Below are positions 24,879-35,100 of a DNA stretch of 42,551 nt, piece after piece (within the stretch, counting starts at the first letter, position 1; the number at the start of each line of letters is the position of its first letter). The notes beneath the pieces are model-generated. The model was not told where the DNA came from. It ran no database searches and saw only the letters and a list, made by a program, of their open reading frames with translations. Source of the stretch: Oscillospiraceae bacterium (GTDB lineage: Bacteria; Bacillota; Clostridia; Oscillospirales; Ruminococcaceae); the NCBI GenBank assembly GCA_022508945.1, contig JAFLUE010000003.1, positions 1 through 42,551 on the forward strand, given 5' to 3'. The translations under genes were made by a program, and so were the position numbers.

Positions 24879-27065
24879 TTAGATTCGGAACGAAAGGAAG
24901 AAAATATCGGGAAAGAAAAGCGCTGCCGAAATAAATGCCGTTAATATCGTTATGCACATTATCATGTGCTTTTTGTGGAACGGAATGCAAACGCGAATCA
25001 GCGACCAAAAGCATATCGCCGCCGTAAATAATACGCATATAGTTGAAGAAAAATCGTCCGAAATCTCATAAATTCTGCAGATTATCTCCGCCGCTATAAC
25101 ACCGACTGCCGCGGCTATGCCGAACGGGGCGGCGCGCTTAAGCGCATTTTTTGCAAAGCTTCCGCGTATAATGCCGAAATTCGGCTCTAATGTCAGCAGA
25201 AACGACGGCGCGCCAATCATAAGCGCGCTTATGAGCGTGAGCTGGATGGGCTTGAACGGATAATTGTACGGCAAAAAAAGCAGCAGCGCCGAAAGTATAA
25301 ACGAAAAAATCGTTTTCACAAGAAACAGCGCGGAGGAACGTTCGATGTTGTTTATACACCTGCGCCCCTCGTTTACACAATCTGCAAGAGAGGAAAAATC
25401 CGAGTTCATCAACACAAGTTCGCATACGCATCTTGCCGCGTCGCTTCCTGACTGCAAAGCCGCCGAACAGTCCGCCTCGATAAGCGCGGGAACGTCGTTT
25501 ACTCCGTCGCCGATCATTGCGACAGTATGTCCCGAGGCTTTGAGCGCTTTTATTATATTGACCTTCTGATCGGGTGTTGCTCTGCCAAATATCGCACAGT
25601 CTTCGGCAATCTCAGCTATTTTATCCGCTTTTATCTCGGACATATCCGCGCAGTTTCCCTCAAATCCGCATTTTCTTGCTATGTCCGCCACGGTTTCGGG
25701 ACTGTCGCCGCTTATTATCTTTAGCTGAACGCCTTGTTTTCTGAAAAACTCAAGCGCGCTTGACGCGGATGGTCTTATCGTATCCGAAAGCGTGATTACC
25801 GCTTTTGCGGATATGTCATTAGGCAATTTTCCGCCGATAATACGTTCTCTTGTATATGCAAGCACAAGTACTCTCAGTCCCGATTGCGAGTATTTTTTGC
25901 ATAGCTTATCACTTTTTAGAACAAACTCTTCCGCTCCGAGTATAAGGGTCCCGAATTTTTCAAAAACTGCCGCGCTCCATTTACGCTCGGACGAAAATTC
26001 AATAACCTCGAGCGGCTTTTCCGCGCTTTCTCCCGACAGAGAGCCTGCGATCGCCCTGAGCGTTGAATTCGGAGCTTCAAACGCGTTTACAAATGAAAAT
26101 AATGCGGCTTCGGCGTCAAAATTCTCGTCGATGAGGATGATATTTTCAAGCTTCGGTTTGCCTTCTGTGAGCGTACCTGTTTTGTCAATGCACAAAATAT
26201 CCACTCGTGACAGCCTTTCCGCGCAGTAAAGGTTTCGGCACAGTGTTTTCTTTCGCGCGAGCCGTATTGAGCTTACCGCGAGAGCTGTGCTTGTAAGCAG
26301 AAGCAAGCCCTCCGGTATCATTCCGATAAGCGCCGCCGCGGTCTGCTCTACGCTTTCGGAAAGCGGCGTTTCGGAAAAGAAATATGCTTTTGTAAACAAG
26401 ATCGCTCCGAACGGAAAAATGCATAATGAAATTATTTTCAAGATTTTATTTATGTCATTCATCATTGCCGAGGGGCGTTTGATCGGTCCTTTTGCCGAAG
26501 CGGTTATTTTCCCCGAAAAGCTGTCGTCTCCCACTCGAACAGCCTGAGCCTTGCAATATCCGCTTGTTATGAAGCTTCCCGAGTATAGCTCGTCACCCGT
26601 ACGCTTGGCTGTCGGTTCGCTTTCTCCCGTAAGCAGGCTTTCATTTACCTCGACCGTTCCGTCAAGCACCACACAGTCCGCGCAAACAGAGTTTCCGCTT
26701 CTTAAAACCATAATGTCGTTTTCGGCTACGTCCGTAAGATCTATCTCTATTTCCTTTCCGTCTCTAATAACGTTAGCTTTCGGAGAGGTAAGTATTTTCA
26801 GCTTGTCGAGCTTTATTTTCGCGCGTATCTCCTCAAAGATACCTATCGCCGCGTTTCCCGCAACGACCCCCATAAACAGCATATTTCTCCGGCTTCCTAC
26901 CATCGCTAAGGCTACCGCTATAATAACATTTATCAGATTAAAAAAAGTAAAAATATTGGAGCTTATTATTTTTCCGACGCTTTTTGTTTTTACTCCGCCG
27001 CTGTTCTTTTTCGCGGCTGCGGCTTCAGCAGAGCTTAGTCCCGAATTTATATCGATTTCTTTCAT
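24879..27065 (-). CDS. Cation-translocating P-type ATPase (HAD-IC; CtpE/MgtA-like group)
   Basis: NESLLTGESEPTAKR, DILCIDKTGTLTEGKPK, KIISGDSPETVADIARKCGF, MIGDGVNDVPALIEADCSAALQSGSDAAR, plus C-terminal TM helices. Confidence 0.93.
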   Translation of the reverse strand: MKEIDINSGLSSAEAAAAKKNSGGVKTKSVGKIISSNIFTFFNLINVIIAVALAMVGSRRNMLFMGVVAGNAAIGIFEEIRAKIKLDKLKILTSPKANVIRDGKEIEIDLTDVAENDIMVLRSGNSVCADCVVLDGTVEVNESLLTGESEPTAKRTGDELYSGSFITSGYCKAQAVRVGDDSFSGKITASAKGPIKRPSAMMNDINKILKIISLCIFPFGAILFTKAYFFSETPLSESVEQTAAALIGMIPEGLLLLTSTALAVSSIRLARKKTLCRNLYCAERLSRVDILCIDKTGTLTEGKPKLENIILIDENFDAEAALFSFVNAFEAPNSTLRAIAGSLSGESAEKPLEVIEFSSERKWSAAVFEKFGTLILGAEEFVLKSDKLCKKYSQSGLRVLVLAYTRERIIGGKLPNDISAKAVITLSDTIRPSASSALEFFRKQGVQLKIISGDSPETVADIARKCGFEGNCADMSEIKADKIAEIAEDCAIFGRATPDQKVNIIKALKASGHTVAMIGDGVNDVPALIEADCSAALQSGSDAARCVCELVLMNSDFSSLADCVNEGRRCINNIERSSALFLVKTIFSFILSALLLFLPYNYPFKPIQLTLISALMIGAPSFLLTLEPNFGIIRGSFAKNALKRAAPFGIAAAVGVIAAEIICRIYEISDDFSSTICVLFTAAICFWSLIRVCIPFHKKHMIMCITILTAFISAALFFPDIFFLSFRI

Positions 27066-27450
27066 TTTTTCACCTCCTCAGATGACAGTCTTACATCGCA
27101 TTTGCATTTTTTTCATGATTATAATTTGATTTTGTATCGCTGTTGATAATTATAACCATATAAATCTTGTATGTTAATGATGTTATATGATAAATATGTG
27201 AAAATTTCTCTTACCTCTTGATTTATCATTTTGTTTATGTTATAATCAATATAATACACATTAAACAGGAAGTTCGGACTGTCGAAAAAATCATCCGATT
27301 TGTCAGCCGCACCATTGCAGCCTTTATGGTCAGCCGTGGCGCGACTTACTTGTATCTGAGAGCTTACGGCGGTCTGAAAACAGGCATTTTAGCAGGAGGA
27401 AAAACTGTCTGTTTTCTGTTTTGGGGAAGTCTTAGAAAGAGAGGTATTAT

Positions 27451-28782
27451 ATGACAGATGAGATCAGAGTATACGCGGCGGAAAAGCAGGAATTATGCAG
27501 AAAAAACGATTATATTTCCGATGAGCTTTTCAAAAAATACGGAGTAAACCGCGGACTTCGTGATGTAAACGGAAAGGGAGTTCTTACGGGACTTACCTCA
27601 ATCTCAAAAATGGTTTCTTTTACTAAGGACGAAAACGGAAATGAAGTTCCCTGTGACGGAGAGCTGTGGTATCGCGGATATAATGTCAGGGATCTTGTGT
27701 CTATGTGCGGGGACAGTTGTTTCGGCTTTGAAAAAACGGCATATCTTCTTATGTTCGGAGAGATGCCGGATGAGGAGGAAACAGAACGGTTTAAGAATAT
27801 TCTGGGAATGTGCCGTTCGCTTCCGACAAATTTTACGCGCGACGTCATTATGAAAGCGCCGAGTAAGGATATTATGAACTCAATGACAAGAAGTATTCTT
27901 ACTCTTGCGTCATACGATCCGACCACGCTTTCAGGATCGCTTGAGGACAGCCTTTACCAGTGCATAAAGCTTACGGCGGAGTTTCCGATGCTCGCGGTAT
28001 ATGCTTATCATGCCTATAACCACTATGAAAACGATGAGAGTATGTATATCCACCGTCCCGACAGCGCCCTTTCGACCGCGGAAAATCTGCTTATGATGCT
28101 TCGTCCTAACAGACAGTATTCCGCGCTTGAGGCTAAGGTCTTAGACGTTGCGCTTATGCTTCATATGGAACACGGCGGAGGAAACAACTCCACCTTTACC
28201 ACGCGCGTCGTTACTTCGTCCGGTTCGGATACTTATTCCACAATTGCCGCGGCAATGTCGTCGCTTAAAGGACCAAAGCACGGCGGAGCCAATATGAAGG
28301 TAATGGAGATGATGGAAAATATCCGCGAAAATGTTAAAGACCCGAAGGACTATGAGGAAGTATACGAGTATCTCGGGAAAATTTTAGCGGGAGAGGCGTT
28401 TGACCGTAAGGGACTAATTTACGGAATGGGACACGCGGTATATTCGCTTTCCGACCCGAGAGAAAGAATTTTCAGAGGCTTTGTTGAAAAGCTTGCTACA
28501 GAGAAAAGGCGCGAGGACGATATGCTGCTTTACAAGTACATTGAGGACGCTGCGCCGAAGCTTATTGCCGAGAAACGCAAGATAATGAAAGGCGTAAGCC
28601 CGAACGTTGACTTTTACAGCGGCTTTGTATATGATATGCTCGGTATCCCCACAGAGCTTTTCACTGCTATTTTCGCCGTTGCGAGAATAGCGGGCTGGAG
28701 CGCGCACAGACTTGAGGAACTTACAAGCGCGGGAAAAATCATTCGTCCCGCTTATATGAGCGTTATGAAGGAGCTTGACTGA
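27451..28782 (+). CDS. gltA: Citrate synthase
   Basis: RGLRDVNGKGVLTGLTSISKM, LWYRGYNVRDLV, LHMEHGGGNNSTFTTRVVTSSGSDTYSTIAAAMSSLKGPKHGGAN, GMGHAVYSLSDPR. Confidence 0.95.
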   Translation: MTDEIRVYAAEKQELCRKNDYISDELFKKYGVNRGLRDVNGKGVLTGLTSISKMVSFTKDENGNEVPCDGELWYRGYNVRDLVSMCGDSCFGFEKTAYLLMFGEMPDEEETERFKNILGMCRSLPTNFTRDVIMKAPSKDIMNSMTRSILTLASYDPTTLSGSLEDSLYQCIKLTAEFPMLAVYAYHAYNHYENDESMYIHRPDSALSTAENLLMMLRPNRQYSALEAKVLDVALMLHMEHGGGNNSTFTTRVVTSSGSDTYSTIAAAMSSLKGPKHGGANMKVMEMMENIRENVKDPKDYEEVYEYLGKILAGEAFDRKGLIYGMGHAVYSLSDPRERIFRGFVEKLATEKRREDDMLLYKYIEDAAPKLIAEKRKIMKGVSPNVDFYSGFVYDMLGIPTELFTAIFAVARIAGWSAHRLEELTSAGKIIRPAYMSVMKELD

Positions 28783-28822
28783 GAACCGCTTTATGATATT
28801 TTTTGAGTATGTAAATCCGATA

Positions 28823-28856
28823 TTCGGAGCCGTAAAGCGCGGCTCCGAAATTTTTT
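28823..28856 (+). terminator. Intrinsic terminator of citrate synthase gene
   Basis: TTCGGAGCCG-taaagcg-CGGCTCCGAAATTTTTT. Confidence 0.85.
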
Positions 28857-28933
28857 GCAATTTCCTATTGAAATGAAAGCAAAAAAGTATTATAATAAAT
28901 ATATATACATTTTTTGAAAGGACGTTTAAGTCA

Positions 28934-30052
28934 ATGCTGAACGAAAAAATCACGGTAACGATCGGCGGAAGAAATTATAAGCTTGTTACAGACAACGCGA
29001 AGGTACTCGTTTCCGCCGCCGAAAAAATAGATAAAAAAATGACGGAATACTGTACGGAGAATATCGATCTGCGCCGTGACGACGCGGCGGTTTACTCCGC
29101 ACTCGAGCTTTCAAATGAGCTTATCGAAATGCAGATAAAGCTTGACGGCGCAAACTCCGAGATCGCGCGGCTCAAAACTATGGAAGCCGAAAGTAAGGCG
29201 GCGCTTGACGAAAACCGGAAGCTCAGAAGCGACAGCAGTGAACTGCAAAAGCTGAAAGCAGAATTCGATAAGCTTACAAAGCGCTTTTCGGAGCTTGAGG
29301 GGAAAAATGAACAGCTTGCGGAGACCCTAAAATCCGCAAACGAAAAGGCGGCTGAATGCGAAAGACTTAAAACACAGCTCTCCTCCGCGGAAAAGAATAT
29401 TTCCGAGCTTACAAAGAAAAATTCCGACCTTTCGCGCATATCGGGTGAAAATGCCGCTGAGATCGAAAAACAGAAGAAGACGGTTTCCGAGCGCGATAAG
29501 CGTATTTCGGAGCTTGAAAACGAAAATAATAAAGCGGTTAAAGTGACAGAAGAAAACAAGCGCCTGCTTACAAAGCTTGATAAAGCAATGAATTTTGAGG
29601 AGGCATTCAACCGAGAGAAATCGCGGGCGGATAAAGCCGAAGCGGAAGCCAAGAAGCAAAAGGAGCTTCTCGAAGATCTTCAGAGCAAAAAAGGAAAAGA
29701 AGACGATTTTGACGAGCTTGCGGCGGCATATGACGAGCTTGAAAAAAATAATAAAGAGCTAAAAGAAACAATAACCGAGCTTTCCGCTAAAAATAAGGAT
29801 TTTGACAGGATCTGCTCGGATCTTAACGAACTTAAGGTAAGATATTCGCAGATCGAAAGTGAAAATGCCGCGTTAAAGATGGCAGATGAACAAGGACCTC
29901 TCGCAGAGCTTGAAAAAACAAAGGAAGAACTTTCCGCACTCACCGTTAAAAATGCTGAGCTTATTCGCGAGATTAAATCGCTGAAAAAGACAAACGCTTC
30001 GCTTGATAAGCAGGTAAAAGAGATGCTTGAGGACGGTCAGCTTACGCTATGA
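28934..30052 (+). CDS. ZapA-like N-terminal domain fused to a long coiled coil
   Basis: MLNEKITVTIGGRNYKLVTDNAKVLVSAAEKIDKKMTEYC...DAAVYSALELSNELIEMQ, then ~270 aa of Glu/Lys-rich heptad-like sequence. Confidence 0.82.
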   Translation: MLNEKITVTIGGRNYKLVTDNAKVLVSAAEKIDKKMTEYCTENIDLRRDDAAVYSALELSNELIEMQIKLDGANSEIARLKTMEAESKAALDENRKLRSDSSELQKLKAEFDKLTKRFSELEGKNEQLAETLKSANEKAAECERLKTQLSSAEKNISELTKKNSDLSRISGENAAEIEKQKKTVSERDKRISELENENNKAVKVTEENKRLLTKLDKAMNFEEAFNREKSRADKAEAEAKKQKELLEDLQSKKGKEDDFDELAAAYDELEKNNKELKETITELSAKNKDFDRICSDLNELKVRYSQIESENAALKMADEQGPLAELEKTKEELSALTVKNAELIREIKSLKKTNASLDKQVKEMLEDGQLTL

Positions 30053-32076
30053 GCGAAATTCTTGCGCCATGCGGAAGCTTTGAAAGTCTGAAGGCGGCTC
30101 TTAATTCGGGGGCTGACGCCGTTTATTTAGGTTTAAAGCGGTTTTCCGCAAGAAAAAACGCCGAGAATTTTTCGGACGAGGAGCTGTATAAAGCGACAAT
30201 TGAATGTCACAAACGCGGAGTAAAGCTTTATGTCGCGCTTAATACGCTTGTTTATGACGACGAGCTTAAGGATCTTGCGGAATGTGTGAAATTAGCTGCG
30301 AAAAGCGGAGCGGACGGAATAATTGTTCAGGACTTGGGAGCAGCGGCGCTTATCCGCAAAATATGCCCCGAAATGCCGCGGCACGCTTCAACGCAGATGA
30401 CACTCAACAGCGTTTCGGGAGTAAAAGCCGCACATGAACTCGGTTTTTCAAGAGCGGTTATCGGTCGTGAGCTTTCAAGGGAAGAGATAATGAAAATAAG
30501 CCGCGAAGCGGAGATTGAGCTTGAAATTTTCGTACATGGAGCGCTTTGCACATCGGTAAGCGGTCAGTGTTATATGAGCGCGTTTTTTGGCGGAAGAAGC
30601 GGGAACCGCGGACTTTGCGCCCAGCCATGCCGTCTTGATTTCAGCGTAAACGGCAGGCACAATGTGATCTCGCTTAAGGATAGTTCGATCGTAAAAGCGC
30701 TTCCCAAGCTTCCTGAAATTGCCTCGTTTAAGATCGAGGGCAGAATGAAGCGTCCGGAGTATGTCTCGTGTGCGGTCGATGCGTGTGTGAAAAGCCTTAG
30801 CTTACAGGAATACGACGAAGAGCGCTTAAAAAACGTTTTTTCTCGCGGCGGACTTACCGACGGTTATTTCTCGGGAAATTACAGCGATATGAACGGCATT
30901 CGCGGAAAAGACGACGTTGATTTTTCCGCAAAAGCGTTAAGCTCAATCCGCGGAATATACAAGGACGAGTTTCCGAGAATTAAGGTCGATATCAAAGTAA
31001 AAATAAAGTCGGGAGAACAGATTTTTGCGTCTGCATATTGCTGCTTCGGCGAGGTCAGCGCTGTAAGCTGTTCGGTTCCCGAAAAGGCGGTAGGACAACC
31101 GCTCGGTTCAAAAGACGTATGCGGCAGAATGTCAAAGCTAGGGGGAACTCAGTTTATCGCGGGCAGTATCGAAGCGGACGTTGAGGACGGACTTTATGCT
31201 TCGGCGTCGGCGCTTAACGCTTTAAGACGAGATATCTGTGAAAAGCTCGAAAAACTTGTTCTTGAAAAGAACACGCCGAGATACAGAATATTTGAGCCGA
31301 GCTTTCCCGAAATAAAGCGTTCTTTGCCGAAAAAAACCGTATACCGCGCTGAGGTTCGGAACGCCGAACAGCTCATGCAGGCAGTCGGGCTGCCGTTTGA
31401 AATGATTTACGCGCCGCTTGAACTGCTTAGTGATAAAACGCAAAACAAGGAAAAGATAGCTGTGGCGCTGCCGCTGATATTGAATGAAGAAGCTGACAGA
31501 AAGCAGCTTTTAAAGCTTCGCGAGGTCGGCTTTGAACACGGCTTTGCTCAAACGCTTGAACACGCACAGTTATTAAAGGAATTCGGATTTAAGCTTCACG
31601 GCGGCTTCAGGATGAATCTTCTGAACAGCCTTTCCGCAAGGTCTTGTGAGGATTTTGGATTTTCGGATATAACGCTGTCTGTAGAGGGCGAGGCCGCAAA
31701 ATTATCTGAGATATGCTGTAATATTCCCACGGGTATTGTCGCATACGGAAAGCTTCCGCTTACGCTTATGCGCCGCTGTCCTATCGCTGACGGAAGACCG
31801 TGCGGAGCGAGCGGAGGGAAAAACGGCTGTGAAAAACGGATATTCGACCGCTTTGGGAGGGAGATACCGATTTTGTGCGGCGGCAGAAGCGTCGAACTTT
31901 TGAATCCCGATCCGCTTATTTTAAGCGACAAGCCGGAGGTTTTGAGAAAATTTGATTTTGTTGTGTTCAATTTTACGGATGAAAGAGATCTGAAGTGTAT
32001 TGCGGAGATGTATGAAAATAAAGTTGACCCAAGCGGAAGGTTTACACGCGGAATGACATTTGAAGGCGTAATTTAA
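30049..32076 (+). CDS. Peptidase U32 family protein (collagenase-like, with C-terminal extension)
   Basis: [104 protein letters not shown]. Confidence 0.93.
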   Translation: [675 protein letters not shown]

Positions 32077-32193
32077 CATGAGCCTGTTCACATTATTCAT
32101 AAAAAGTGTATGTGAGGCAATTTTGCTTTTTGGGTAATGAGAACAAGCTTATAATAAATTTTTCTGAATATAGTATCGGAAAGGGTTGTTTTT

Positions 32194-35100
32194 ATGAGAT
32201 TAAAGGCTCCTAAAAATTTTACGGCTGTTGGAGAAGACGGGGCTTGTGTCGCAAAATGGGAGGCGGTAGAGGACGCGGTAGGCTATAAGCTGTATTTTTT
32301 CCGCGCTTCCGAGCCGGAAAACTGCGTCAAGATCCGCTATTCGCAAAACTGTGAAAAGACGATTCTCGGTTTTGAAAACAATGAGGAGTATCTTGTAAGA
32401 ATACGCGCCTATTCCTTCAGAAAGGGCAGGGAAATGGTCGGCGCGGCAAGCGAAAAGGCTTCTTTTATCCCTGTTTGCAAAAGGCTTACGGCGCAGAAAA
32501 CGATTTGCCTTAAGGTTGGTGAAAAGGCTCAGATAAAGTGTGAGCGCGAAAACACGGAGCCAAAGATAAGGTCATATGCTTCAAACAATGATAGGATCGC
32601 GTCCGTCGACGCATCGGGCGTTGTTATGGCTAAAAGACCGGGCGTCTGCTATGTAAAGATCATGGCGATAGACGGAGAGTCGTTTGAAACAAGAGTTGAG
32701 GTAGAGCGTTCGCTTTCGTCTTCGGAAAACCGCGCGGTAATTATGCTTGCGGGAGATATTATGTGTACGCTCGCACAGAAACGTGCCTCAAAGGGAAATT
32801 CATACGATTTTACAGAAGCGTTTTCGGGAATAAGAGATACGCTTTCCGAGGCGGATTTTTCCGTGGGAGTTCTCGAGGCAATGTGCTATGACGGCGCTCC
32901 GTATGAAGACGAGCGTTTAAGACTGGAAAACGGAGCGTCAAACTCAAACTCGCCTTCGACCTTCCTTTCGGCGATCTCACGCGCGGGCTTCAAGGGACTC
33001 GTAACCGCTACCAATCATAACTGCGATGCGGGGGCGGACGGACTTTCCGCAACCGTCCACAGGATAGAAAGCCTGGGAATGAAGAACATCGGAACAATGG
33101 GCAGAAATCCTATTGTTCTGCGAATAAATGGGATAAAGGTCGGGTTTATTGCGCTTAGTTCGGCGTCAAACGGGCTTGAAGAAACCGTTGCGGATAATCA
33201 GCACATGACGACAACTCTCGGAAGATTTGGAAGGAAAAACTTTATCAGACTTGTCGGCCGCGCAAAATCAAGAGGCGCTGAGTATATAATCGCGTATCAG
33301 CACTGGGGAAGCATGAATACTCCCGTTGTGCTTGAAAAGCAGATAGAAACAGCCGAGTTTATGGCAAACTCGGGGGCGGATCTTATTGTCGGCTCACACC
33401 CGCATGTTATCCAAAAGCTCTCGATCATAAAAACAGAGGACGGAAGAAACGTTCCGTGTCTTTACTCTCTCGGAAATTTCCTTTCCACAATGAGCGACAA
33501 CCGCGAAAACCGTGACGGAGTAATACTTCGCGCAGAGCTTATAAAAAAGAATGACTCTATTACCACCGAGCTTTCGTATATCCCCGTATTCAGCGAGAGC
33601 AGGGAATTCGGCGCGGCGGTTGTTCGCGCGCTTCCCTCGCACAGCGCTTCTACGCTCGAAAGCTTTGAAAGAACGGCGAAAATATTAGGCAAAAAGCTTA
33701 AATGTCACACATACAGACCGAAAATCTTGCTTTCGGGTTCAAGCTTTCTTAAAAAGATATTCCATTCGGGAAATGATTTCAGAACCGATGATACGGCGAT
33801 GTTCGTATCACAGCTTTCGCTCGGCTCAAAGCCCGTGACGCCCGAGGAAAAATGCGGCGGAAGGCTTTCGCTCGAATTTACAAAGGACCTGTCGGAATAT
33901 ATTATTGACTCGGATCCCGATTATATTGCCGTTGATTTTTTCGGCGCGGGAACATATTCCTGCCTGCGGCTGGACAATGGCGAAGGGCATAGCTATTTTA
34001 CCAATACAAAAAGTTTTGTTCACAGCAGCTTTTTTGAAAAGCATAAGGAAGAGCTGATGAAAATACGTCCGCCATTTGGCGAGGGCATATTCAGACCGCT
34101 TGTCAGAAGTTATGCCGAAATGCTTATTGCTTCCGGGAAACAGGTGATCCTGTTCAGAACAAAGATAACAAACTCGCGCGCGAGAAAAACCGAGCTTCGT
34201 ACCGTTCCCGCTCCCGATCGCACAAACAAGTTTATAAAGGCAATGGAGGATTATTTTATCGAGCTTGTAAGACCGCGTATCGTTGATCTTTCGGGAAAGT
34301 ATTTTTCAAATGTAAACGGTGATGATTTCGAGGACGCATATTACGCGGATGCATACCGCGCGGTTCTGGAGATAACATCTCCGCATGAAAGGACCTGTGT
34401 TAATAAGCCAGACCTTGACATATGGTTTGAAAGGGTGCTGAAATATTACGACAGTATGACCATGCGTTCGTATTCAAAGCGGCTTTTGGATATGAACTGC
34501 GCGGCGGACAATATCATAGCGAAAACGAACAAGGAATTTGCCGCAAACAACCGCACACGTCTTTTAAAGCTGAAAGCTGCCGGAAACTGCGAGCTTTCGT
34601 CTGTCAGAAGATTTTTTGCAAACGATCCGTACGCCGAGGATATCTGCCGCGCGGCGGAAATAATAGACGCTGTTCAGAAGGGCGGACTTGAAAGGACCTA
34701 CGATTTTTTCAGACCCGCGTTTGCGGAAAAGTACAATATTGTAAAATCCATAGCCAAGCTTTTGGCTGTTCAGACAGAAATACCGGTAAACGAATCAAAC
34801 GCGGAGCTTGTTTTTCTTATTCGGGGAAGACCGCAGTTCAGAAGATATGCGACCGATCTGAATATGATGACCGTCGATATATGGGGAAGCTCTGTGTCGC
34901 GTGAGTCGCTCAATTGCTGCCGCGACGCACAGTTCGGAAAATTTATTCAGAAACAGGCGCCGATCCTGCATTATGAAGAGCCTGTGAAGATTGAGATACC
35001 CGAGGGTACGGAGGCGTTCCGCGGAAACACATATCGCAGAAAAACAACGGTCGATTCGTTTGCGAGAAACGGTTTTAATGTTCTCGAAGAAAGCAGTTCG

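Noticed and set aside
27218-27454. 78-aa plus-strand ORF just upstream of citrate synthase
   Set aside because: No convincing SD or start and no family; its stop overlaps the gltA start. Possible leader peptide, but not supported from sequence alone.
29092-29943. Ser-rich minus-strand ORFs opposite the ZapA/coiled-coil gene
   Set aside because: Ser/Phe-rich translation is the expected antisense of a Glu/Lys-rich coiled coil.
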